From Pseudomonas sp. Irchel s3h17 (lineage in GTDB: Bacteria > Pseudomonadota > Gammaproteobacteria > Pseudomonadales > Pseudomonadaceae): a stretch of DNA of 64,000 bases. The notes under the pieces were generated by a model, which worked only from the letters and a program-made list of their open reading frames with translations, was not told the origin of the DNA and did not search any database. This document shows, in pieces, positions 54,524 to 62,171 of the stretch (the stretch's first letter is position 1; each line of letters opens with the position of its first letter). The position numbers and the translations under genes are program-made. The stretch spans positions 186,001 through 250,000 of the forward strand of contig NZ_FYDL01000002.1 in the NCBI RefSeq assembly GCF_900187505.1. The letters are read 5' to 3'.

Positions 54524-54542
54524 CCCCCTCTTCCCCCCTGAT

Positions 54543-54650
54543 CATTCCCATGCTCCGCGTGGGAATGCCTCTACGGACGCTCCGCGTTCGGCTGTTGATG
54601 TGGCGCAGAGCGTCGCGGACTGCATTCCCACGCAGGAGCGTGGAAACGAT
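54543..54650. repeat. Structured palindromic repeat element
   Basis: Three nested or serial perfect stems were read: CATTCCCA/TGGGAATG (54543-54567), GACGCTC/GAGCGTC (54576-54582 and 54608-54614), and CCACGC/GCGTGG (54628-54633 and 54638-54643). This is a common Pseudomonas extragenic element (it reads TTCCCACGC at both ends). The rest of the gap to the nag operon is described with the operator. Confidence 0.75.
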
Positions 54651-54716
54651 CTCCCCCGTCATCATTTATCAAAAATAATTCAAAAAAAATTCAGTCCGAA
54701 CCAACAGCCCACCTGC

Positions 54717-54882
54717 AATACCACCTCCTTTCAAAAACACCGGCGCAGACCGTGATCTGATCCGTTGTCAGCGGCACCTCTAATACCACTTCAAACCAAA
54801 CGCCACAGCGCCCTCCAGCGGAGCGAGCCTTGGCTCGTCCGGAGCGAATCTCTGGCGTTGACATGGTATTTAAGTGGTATTA
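54717..54882. promoter_or_regulatory. Control region of the nag operon: AATACCA/TGGTATT half-sites around a nested palindrome
   Basis: Half-sites AATACCA occur at 54717 and 54782, and the inverse TGGTATT at 54864 and 54875, the last two 11 bp apart. TAATACCACTT (54781-54791) is a perfect inverse of AAGTGGTATTA (54872-54882). Between them further arms share nearly the same centre: ACGCCA/TGGCGT, CTCC/GGAG and CGAGCC/GGCTCG. TTGACA at 54858 can serve as -35 with TAGTTT 17 bases on. TGGTAT is like the half-sites of GntR/UTRA regulators (DasR, NagR), so this is the likely NagR operator. Confidence 0.6.
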
Positions 54883-54936
54883 GTTTTTCGCCATCACCGG
54901 GCGACAACACTCCAATATCCGCATCGGAAACCGCAC

Positions 54937-55668
54937 ATGAATCACATCCTGGCCCTGCGCCCTGACGACACCCAGCCCACCCCGCTGTACCTGCAACTGG
55001 CACGCAACCTGGAAGCCGCGATTCATGCCGGCCTATGGAAAGCCGAGCAGGCGCTGCCGTCGGAGCGCAATCTCAGTGAGACACTGAACATCTCCCGCGT
55101 GACCGCCCGCAAAGCCCTGGAAGTGCTGTTCGAACAAGGCCTGATCCGGCGCAGCCAAGGCTCAGGCACCTTCATCACGCCACGCCTGGAACAACCTTTG
55201 TCGCGGCTGTCCGGCTTCAGCGAAATGCTCCGCCTCAAGGGGTTCGTGCCCAGCTCGCAATGGCTGGAGCGGAAAATCACCCAGCCGACCCACGAAGAAC
55301 TGATCCGCCTCGCCCTCTCCCCCTACGACAAAGTGGCGCGCCTCAAGCGCTTGCGCAAAGCCGACGACACCGTGATGGCCATCGAGATGAGCACCCTGCC
55401 CGCTTCGATCATTGCCCAGCCGCAAGCCATCGGCGATTCGCTGTATCAATACCTCGACAGTATCGGCAAGCCGGTGGTGCGCGCCCTGCAGCACATTCAG
55501 GCGATCAATGCCTCGGACGAGTTCGCCACCCTGGTGGGCATCGCACCTGGCACCGCCATGCTGCTGATGACCCGGGTCGGCTACCTGGAAGACAACACCC
55601 CGATCGAAGTCACCGACACCTATTGCCGCAACGACTACTACGACTTTGTAGCCGAACTGCGTCGCTAA
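54937..55668 (+). CDS. GntR/UTRA-family regulator of N-acetylglucosamine use
   Basis: A 243-residue protein. I chose the ATG at 54937 (MNHILALRPDDTQPTPLYLQ); the longer frame would begin inside the operator. The winged helix (PSERNLSETLNISRVTARKALEVLFEQGLIRRSQGSGTFI) is GntR-type, and the C-terminal UTRA domain (from FSEMLRLKGFVP to TDTYCRNDYYDF) is like NagR/NagQ/DasR. The effector is probably glucosamine-6-phosphate or GlcNAc-6-phosphate. It is the first gene of the nag operon, 32 bases ahead of nagA, so it would be autoregulated. Confidence 0.92.
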   Translation: MNHILALRPDDTQPTPLYLQLARNLEAAIHAGLWKAEQALPSERNLSETLNISRVTARKALEVLFEQGLIRRSQGSGTFITPRLEQPLSRLSGFSEMLRLKGFVPSSQWLERKITQPTHEELIRLALSPYDKVARLKRLRKADDTVMAIEMSTLPASIIAQPQAIGDSLYQYLDSIGKPVVRALQHIQAINASDEFATLVGIAPGTAMLLMTRVGYLEDNTPIEVTDTYCRNDYYDFVAELRR

Positions 55669-55700
55669 AAAACGCGCCGTCAGCGCCTGAGAGCTGCCCT

Positions 55701-56807
55701 ATGTCCGAAGACAACATCCTCACCGCCCAAGGCTGGATTCGCGGCCGGCTGATCCATGAGCACGGCCGGATCGTGCGCATCGAAGGCCAGCCCTGCGACC
55801 CGGCGGACAACGACTTGCCGTACCTGCTGCCGGGATTTATCGACCTGCACGTGCATGGAGGTGGGGGCCGGGACCTCATGGAAGGTATGCCTGCCTTCGA
55901 AACCATTACCCGCACCCATGTTCGCTTTGGCACCACGTCGCTGCTGGCCACGACCATGACCGCGCCGACCGAAGAGATCACTCGCGTTCTGGGGCAGGTC
56001 GGTGAATTCTGCGAACAGCGTCTCGAAGGCTGTGCCCGGGTCCTGGGCGTGCACCTCGAAGGGCCGTACATCAACCCCGGAAAACTGGGCGCCCAACCGA
56101 ACTTCGCTCACACCGCGTTGCTGGCCGAGGTCGAGGCCTATCTGACACTGGCGCCGATCCGGGTGATCACCATTGCCCCGGAAATCGCCGGTCACGACAA
56201 ACTGATCCGTGCCTTGAGCGACCGTGGCGTACGCATGCAGATCGGCCACACCCTGGGCAGTTACGAGGAAGGCGTCGCGGCACTTGAAGCCGGCGCCACC
56301 AGCTTCACTCACCTCTACAACGCCATGAGCCCGTTGCATCACCGCGAACCGGGGATCGTCGGCGCGGCACTGGCCCACGCCCAATACGCCGAATTGATTC
56401 CGGACCTGCTTCATGTGCATCCCGGGGCGATCCGCGTGGCCCTGCGCTCGATCCCGTGCCTGTATTGCGTCACCGACTCCAGCGCCGCCGCAGGCATGCC
56501 GGATGGCGAGTACAAGCTGGGCAGCCACACCGTGACCAAATGCCTGGGTGGCGTGCGCTTGCCCGACGGCACCCTGGCCGGCAGCACCCTGACCATGGAT
56601 CAGGCCCTGCGCAACCTGGTGAAGATCGGCCTGCCACTGTGCGAAGCCTCGCAACGCCTTTCGCAATTTCCCGCCGACTACCTCGGCCTCCCTGAGCGCG
56701 GCCGCCTGCAACCCGGCGCCTGGGCCGACTGTGTACGCCTGGATCGCTCACTCACACTGACCGCCGTGATGGTCGAAGGAGAAGACATTGACTTCAAAAA
56801 TGCTTGA
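55701..56807 (+). CDS. nagA: N-acetylglucosamine-6-phosphate deacetylase
   Basis: A 368-residue amidohydrolase starting at ATG 55701 (MSEDNILTAQGWIRGRLIH). Metal ligands are in PGFIDLHVHGGGG (HxH) and the catalytic regions are LGVHLEGPYINPGKLGAQ, GHTLGSYEEGVAALEAGATSFTHLYNAM and TDSSAAAGMPDG. It removes acetate from GlcNAc-6-P to give glucosamine-6-P. Its 3' end overlaps the deaminase gene by about 20 bases. Confidence 0.96.
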   Translation: MSEDNILTAQGWIRGRLIHEHGRIVRIEGQPCDPADNDLPYLLPGFIDLHVHGGGGRDLMEGMPAFETITRTHVRFGTTSLLATTMTAPTEEITRVLGQVGEFCEQRLEGCARVLGVHLEGPYINPGKLGAQPNFAHTALLAEVEAYLTLAPIRVITIAPEIAGHDKLIRALSDRGVRMQIGHTLGSYEEGVAALEAGATSFTHLYNAMSPLHHREPGIVGAALAHAQYAELIPDLLHVHPGAIRVALRSIPCLYCVTDSSAAAGMPDGEYKLGSHTVTKCLGGVRLPDGTLAGSTLTMDQALRNLVKIGLPLCEASQRLSQFPADYLGLPERGRLQPGAWADCVRLDRSLTLTAVMVEGEDIDFKNA

Positions 56808-57810
56808 AGAGGCCCTGTCCTCGTACAAGGCCGTCGAAAGCCAGTTGCAGCAACTCGATCCACAGATGATCGAGATCGCCGGGCGCCTGAACCGTCAGCC
56901 ACCGCAAGTGGCGATGACCGTCGCCCGTGGCAGTTCCGATCATGCCGCAAGCTACTTCGCCTATCTGGCCATGCAGCATATAGGCGTGCCGGTGGCATCG
57001 CTGCCGATGTCGGTGGTCACCCTGCAGCAGGCGCCGCTGAAGGTCAGCGGCCAGGCGGTATTCGCATTCTCGCAGTCAGGGCAGAGTCCTGACCTGGTCA
57101 ACAGCCTGCGCCTGCTGCGCAAGCGCGGCGCCTTGAGCATTGCCATGGTCAACGCCGAGAACTCGCCACTGGAGGCCGCGTGCGAGTTCAGCCTGCCTCT
57201 GTGTGCCGGTACTGAAAGCAGCGTGGCAGCGACCAAAAGCTTCATCGCCACCCTCACTGCCAGTGCACGCTTGATTGCCCACTGGAAGCATGACGCCGAG
57301 TTGCTGGAAGCCGGCCTCGCCCTGCCCCAGGGGCTGCGCGAAGCCGCAACCCAGGACTGGAGCCTGGCCGTCGATGTCCTGCGCGATTGCCAGCGGCTGA
57401 TGGTGATCGGCCGTGGCGCCGGCTTTGCCATCGCCCAGGAAGCCGCCCTGAAACTCAAGGAAACCTCGGCGATCCAGGCCGAAGCCTTCAGCAGTGCCGA
57501 AGTGAAGCATGGCCCCATGGCCCTGATCGACAACCACTACCCGCTGCTGGTGTTCGCCCCCCGGGGTGCCGAACAGGCTGGCCTGTTGAGCCTGGCCGCC
57601 GAGATGCGCCAGCGCGGTGCCCATGTGTTGCTGGCGGCCCCCGATGACATCGGCGAACGCGACCTGACGCTGAGCCGCGCCGAACACCCGGCGCTGGACC
57701 CGATCCTGGCGATCCAGAGTTTCTACGTGATGGCCGCCGGCCTCGCGCAAGCCCGTGGCATGGACCCTGACCAGCCACGTCACTTGAGCAAAGTGACCCG
57801 CACCCACTAA
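56788..57810 (+). CDS. SIS-type glucosamine-6-phosphate deaminase (NagB-II)
   Basis: A 340-residue protein with two SIS domains and no glutaminase domain. The start is a TTG at 56788 with GGAGAAG upstream; an ATG at 56800 is the alternative. The first SIS has ARGSSDHAASYFAYLAMQ and FAFSQSGQSPDLVNSLRLLR, and the second has MVIGRGAGFAIAQEAALKLKE with SAEVKHGPMALI. It matches the isomerase half of GlmS and acts as a deaminase converting GlcN-6-P to Fru-6-P plus ammonia in Pseudomonas and Shewanella. It replaces the NagB hexamer. Confidence 0.92.
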   Translation: MTSKMLEEALSSYKAVESQLQQLDPQMIEIAGRLNRQPPQVAMTVARGSSDHAASYFAYLAMQHIGVPVASLPMSVVTLQQAPLKVSGQAVFAFSQSGQSPDLVNSLRLLRKRGALSIAMVNAENSPLEAACEFSLPLCAGTESSVAATKSFIATLTASARLIAHWKHDAELLEAGLALPQGLREAATQDWSLAVDVLRDCQRLMVIGRGAGFAIAQEAALKLKETSAIQAEAFSSAEVKHGPMALIDNHYPLLVFAPRGAEQAGLLSLAAEMRQRGAHVLLAAPDDIGERDLTLSRAEHPALDPILAIQSFYVMAAGLAQARGMDPDQPRHLSKVTRTH

Positions 57811-57834
57811 CACGCCTGAGTCGAGTAGCGAGCC

Positions 57835-60348
57835 ATGCACAACAACAATAAAGAACTGACCCTCAGTGCCCCGCTCAGCGGTCCGGTGCTCACGCTGGCC
57901 AAGGTCCCGGACCCGGTGTTCGCCAGCCGCGCCATGGGCGACGGGATTGCCATCGACCCGCTCAACGATTGCCTGCATGCGCCCTGCGATGGCGTGGTCA
58001 TTCAGGTAGCCCGCACCGGGCATGCACTGACTCTGCGGGCCGACAACGGTGCTGAAATCCTGCTGCACGTGGGCATCGATACGGTCGAGTTGAAGGGTGA
58101 AGGCTTTGCCCTGCTGGTCAAAGAGGGCGCGCGGGTCAGCAACGGCCAAGCGTTGGTGCGCTTTGACCTGGACCGCATCGCCCGCCAATGCAAAAGCCTG
58201 GTCAGCCTGATCATTCTCACCAACAGCGATCAGTTCGAACTGCAGCCGCTGGCGCAGCACTCGGTCACCCTGGGAGAGCCGCTGCTGTGCATCGTGGCGC
58301 GCCAGGTATCAACCCTTCCGCCGGTCCCCATCGAAGATGCCCATCGCGAAGCCAGCGCCAGCGTCCGCGTGACCCACCGCGGCGGCCTGCATGCGCGGCC
58401 CGCCGCACTGATTCGCAAGACCGCACAGGGTTTCAGCAGCCGGATCGAGTTGCACGTTGCCGGCAAGTCGGCGGCCTGCGACAGCCTGATCGGCCTGATG
58501 GGCCTGGGGATAGGCGAACAGGATGAGGTGCAGGTCACCTGTCGCGGCAAGGATTGCGAGGCAGCGCTGCAAGCCTTGCTCGCCGCACTATCGGTGGTTA
58601 GCCACGAGGAGGCCCCTGCCCCGGTAGCCGTCACCCCGCGTCGCGCGCCCGCCGAAGCCGGAGTGTTGCAAGGTGTCTGCGCCGCCCCCGGGCTGGTCTG
58701 CGGGCCATTGTTCCGGTTGAACGGGATTGAGTTGCCAGCGGACCCGCGCAATCACTCGGCTGACGAGCAACTGCAACAACTGGACGGCGCCCTGGAGCAG
58801 GTTCGCGGCGAAATTCGCCACACCCTGGATCACGCTCGTCAGCGCAAGGACCTGGAGGAAGAGGAAATCTTTGCCGCCCACCTGGCACTGCTGGAAGACC
58901 CGACCTTGCTCGAAAGCGCCACCCGTGACATCGAACAGGGCAGCGCCGCCACCCACGCTTGGCGTGATGCGATCCAGGCCCAATGCGCGGTATTGCTGGG
59001 GTTGGGCAAACCGTTGTTTGCCGAGCGCGCCAACGATCTGCGGGACTTGCAGCAGCGGGTATTGCGCGCGCTGCTGGGCGAGGCCTGGCATTTCGAGTTG
59101 CCGGCCGGCGCGATCGTCGTCGCCCATGAATTAACCCCCTCGGACCTGCTGCAATTGAGCGAACAAAACGCCGCTGGCATCTGCATGGCCGAAGGTGGCG
59201 CAACCTCCCATGTGGCGATTCTCGCCCGGGGCAAAGGCTTGCCGTGTGTGGTTGCGCTGGGCGGCGAGGTGCTGGAGGTGCCTCAAGGCCAGCGGGTGGT
59301 GCTGGACGCCGCCAACGGTCGCCTGGAGCTGACTCCCAACGAAGCACGCCACGCCGAAGTCCACCAGATCCGCGATGCGCAAAAGCTGCGACGCCAACAG
59401 CAACAAATCCAGGCACAAGCATCGGCGCAGACCCGCGATGGCGTTGGCATTGAAGTAGCGGCCAATGTCGCTTCCAGCCGCGAGGCGCAAGTCGCCTTTG
59501 AAAACGGCGCTGACGGCATTGGCCTATTGCGTACCGAATTCCTCTTCGTTGATCGTCGCACCGCGCCTGATGAACAAGAGCAACGCTTGGCCTATCAAGC
59601 CGTGCTGGATGCCATGGGCGACAAGCCAGTGATCATCCGCACCATCGACGTCGGCGGCGACAAGCAACTGGACTACCTGCCGCTGCCGGCGGAAGCCAAC
59701 CCGGTGCTCGGCCTGCGGGGCATTCGCCTGGCCCAGGTGCGTCCGGAACTGCTGGACCAGCAACTGCGCGCCCTGCTGCAAGTCAGCCCGTTGGCACGCT
59801 GCCGGATCCTGCTGCCAATGGTCAGCGAAGTCGACGAGTTACTGCACATCCGCCAACGCCTGGATGAGCTGTGCGCCGAACTGGCGCTGACCCAGCGCCC
59901 GGAGCTGGGGGTGATGATCGAAGTGCCCGCCGCCGCGTTGATGGCCGAGCAGTTGGCCGAACATGCCGACTTCCTGTCCATCGGCACCAATGACCTGTCC
60001 CAGTACACCCTGGCCATGGACCGCGACCACGCCGGCCTTGCCGCACGGGTCGATGCCTTGCACCCGGCGCTGTTGCGGCTGATCGCCCAGACCTGCGCCG
60101 GCGCGGCAAAACATGGCCGTTGGGTCGGCGTGTGCGGCGCCTTGGCGTCCGACCCAACGGCCACCCCGGTACTGGTCGGCCTGGGCGTAAGCGAGCTGTC
60201 CGTCAGCCCGCCGCAAATCGCTGAAATCAAGGACCGCGTCCGTCACCTGGACGCGGCGCAATGCCGGCAACTGAGCCAGGGCCTGCTCAACCTGGGCAGC
60301 GCCAAGGCCGTTCGCCAAGCCTGTCAACACCACTGGCCGCTGAGCTGA
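57835..60348 (+). CDS. nagF: Fused PTS protein EIIA-HPr-EI (NagF)
   Basis: An 837-residue fusion. The EIIA-Glc-like domain (about 1-155) has the phospho-His in LHVGIDTVEL (H78). HPr (about 174-260) has the phospho-His in HRGGLHARPAALI (H186). Enzyme I (about 275-837) has the phospho-His in GGATSHVAILARGKG (H459), the PEP site LLRTEFLFVDR, and GTNDLSQYTLAMDRDH. It carries phosphate from PEP to NagE, making the GlcNAc PTS independent of other EI proteins. It starts 24 bases after the deaminase stop. Confidence 0.95.
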   Translation: MHNNNKELTLSAPLSGPVLTLAKVPDPVFASRAMGDGIAIDPLNDCLHAPCDGVVIQVARTGHALTLRADNGAEILLHVGIDTVELKGEGFALLVKEGARVSNGQALVRFDLDRIARQCKSLVSLIILTNSDQFELQPLAQHSVTLGEPLLCIVARQVSTLPPVPIEDAHREASASVRVTHRGGLHARPAALIRKTAQGFSSRIELHVAGKSAACDSLIGLMGLGIGEQDEVQVTCRGKDCEAALQALLAALSVVSHEEAPAPVAVTPRRAPAEAGVLQGVCAAPGLVCGPLFRLNGIELPADPRNHSADEQLQQLDGALEQVRGEIRHTLDHARQRKDLEEEEIFAAHLALLEDPTLLESATRDIEQGSAATHAWRDAIQAQCAVLLGLGKPLFAERANDLRDLQQRVLRALLGEAWHFELPAGAIVVAHELTPSDLLQLSEQNAAGICMAEGGATSHVAILARGKGLPCVVALGGEVLEVPQGQRVVLDAANGRLELTPNEARHAEVHQIRDAQKLRRQQQQIQAQASAQTRDGVGIEVAANVASSREAQVAFENGADGIGLLRTEFLFVDRRTAPDEQEQRLAYQAVLDAMGDKPVIIRTIDVGGDKQLDYLPLPAEANPVLGLRGIRLAQVRPELLDQQLRALLQVSPLARCRILLPMVSEVDELLHIRQRLDELCAELALTQRPELGVMIEVPAAALMAEQLAEHADFLSIGTNDLSQYTLAMDRDHAGLAARVDALHPALLRLIAQTCAGAAKHGRWVGVCGALASDPTATPVLVGLGVSELSVSPPQIAEIKDRVRHLDAAQCRQLSQGLLNLGSAKAVRQACQHHWPLS

Positions 60349-60375
60349 AAACAACAAGAAAAATGGAGACTCGCC

Positions 60376-62091
60376 ATGTACCAACACTTTATCGAAGGCC
60401 TGCAACGCCTGGGCCGCGCACTGATGCTGCCGATCGCGATCCTGCCCATCGCCGGCCTGTTGCTGCGCCTGGGCGACACCGACCTGCTGAACATCGCGGT
60501 GATGCACGACGCCGGGCAAGCGATCTTCGCCAACCTGGCGCTAATCTTTGCCATCGGCATTGCCGTGGGGTTTGCCCGGGACAACAACGGTACGGCGGGT
60601 CTTGCGGGGGCGATTGGCTACCTGGTGATGATCTCCACACTCAAGGTGCTGGACTCGACCATCAACATGGGCATGCTCGCCGGGATCGTCAGCGGCCTGA
60701 TGGCCGGCGCGCTGTATAACCGTTTCAAGGACATCAAACTGCCGGAGTACCTGGCGTTTTTTGGCGGACGACGGTTTGTGCCGATTGCCACCGGGTTCTC
60801 GGCCGTTGGCCTGGGGGTGATCTTCGGGCTGATCTGGCCACCGATCCAGCACGGCATCAACAGCTTCGGCGTGTTACTGCTGGAAAGCGGCAGCTTCGGT
60901 GCATTTATCTTCGGCGTGTTCAATCGCTTGCTGATCGTCACCGGCTTGCACCACATCCTCAACAACATGGCCTGGTTCGTGTTCGGCAGTTTCACCGACC
61001 CGGTGACCGGTGCCGTGGTGACGGGCGACCTGACCCGCTACTTTGCCGGTGATCCGAAAGGCGGCCAGTTCATGACCGGCATGTTCCCGGTGATGCTGTT
61101 CGGCTTACCCGCCGCCTGCCTGGCGATGTACCGTAATGCCCTGCCGGAGCGGCGCAAGATCATGGGCGGGATCTTCCTGTCGATGGCCCTGACCTCGTTC
61201 CTCACCGGCGTGACCGAACCGATCGAATTCGCCTTCATGTTCCTCGCGCCCTTCCTGTATTTGCTGCATGCGCTACTGACCGGTTTGTCGATGGCCATTA
61301 CCAACTTGCTGAACATCCATCTGGGTTTTACGTTCTCCGGTGGTTTTATCGACATGGTCCTGGGCTGGGGGAAATCCACCAATGGCTGGTTGGTGATGCC
61401 CGTGGGCCTGGCCTACGCCGTGGTCTACTACAGCGTATTCAGTTACTGCATCCGGCGCTTCAACCTGAAGACGCCGGGGCGCGAAGACACTCAAGTCGCA
61501 CCGGCCGAAGCCATGAGCGACCATCAGCGTGCCAGCGCCTACATCCGGGCCTTGGGCGGCGCCGCCAACCTGCTGAGTGTCGGTGCCTGCACCACGCGTC
61601 TGCGCCTGGACATGGTGGATCGCAACAAGGCCGTGGATGCCGATCTGAAAGCGCTGGGTGCGATGGCCGTGGTTCGGCCAGGCAACGGTGGCAGCTTGCA
61701 GGTGGTGGTCGGGCCGATGGCCGACAGCATCGCCGACGAAATCCGCTTGGCCATGCCAATGTCGGGCAAGGCACCGTTGCCAGGCACAGCCATGCCGCCT
61801 CAGGCGCCCCCTGTCGCAACGCCTCAGGCTCAACAATGGCTCGATGCGCTGGGCGGCCATGACAATGTGCGGCAACTGGACTGCGTGGCCATGACCCGTA
61901 TTCGTCTGCAACTGGCGGACAACAAGGCGCTCTCGCAAACCGGGCTCAAGGCGCTGGGATGCCAGGGCGCCAGCCTGCTCGATGATGGTGGCGATGGTGT
62001 CTGGCACTTGCTTTTGGGGGACAGGGCCTCGGGCCTGAGCGAGGCGCTCGAGTCACTGATCAAGCACAACACCGATCGCGCCAAGGCCTGA
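60376..62091 (+). CDS. nagE: PTS N-acetylglucosamine transporter EIICB (NagE)
   Basis: A 571-residue protein. EIIC (about 1-370) is membrane-embedded, with ALMLPIAILPIAGLLLRLG, ARDNNGTAGLAGAIGYLVM and GVTEPIEFAFMFLAPFLYLLH. The EIIB domain (about 387-460) carries the phospho-Cys405 in SVGACTTRLRLDM. A second EIIB-like domain (about 488-560) is fused behind, and by alignment of the TRLR/TRIR motif its Cys is replaced by Ala505 (a Cys sits two residues earlier). It takes up and phosphorylates GlcNAc using NagF. It is the last gene of the operon. Confidence 0.95.
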   Translation: MYQHFIEGLQRLGRALMLPIAILPIAGLLLRLGDTDLLNIAVMHDAGQAIFANLALIFAIGIAVGFARDNNGTAGLAGAIGYLVMISTLKVLDSTINMGMLAGIVSGLMAGALYNRFKDIKLPEYLAFFGGRRFVPIATGFSAVGLGVIFGLIWPPIQHGINSFGVLLLESGSFGAFIFGVFNRLLIVTGLHHILNNMAWFVFGSFTDPVTGAVVTGDLTRYFAGDPKGGQFMTGMFPVMLFGLPAACLAMYRNALPERRKIMGGIFLSMALTSFLTGVTEPIEFAFMFLAPFLYLLHALLTGLSMAITNLLNIHLGFTFSGGFIDMVLGWGKSTNGWLVMPVGLAYAVVYYSVFSYCIRRFNLKTPGREDTQVAPAEAMSDHQRASAYIRALGGAANLLSVGACTTRLRLDMVDRNKAVDADLKALGAMAVVRPGNGGSLQVVVGPMADSIADEIRLAMPMSGKAPLPGTAMPPQAPPVATPQAQQWLDALGGHDNVRQLDCVAMTRIRLQLADNKALSQTGLKALGCQGASLLDDGGDGVWHLLLGDRASGLSEALESLIKHNTDRAKA

Positions 62092-62171
62092 TCCCGATAT
62101 CTATTTACCGCCTGCCTACAGGCACCGCCCTGCATGCTGATGACTTCACTATCAGCATGGAGAGCGTGCCC

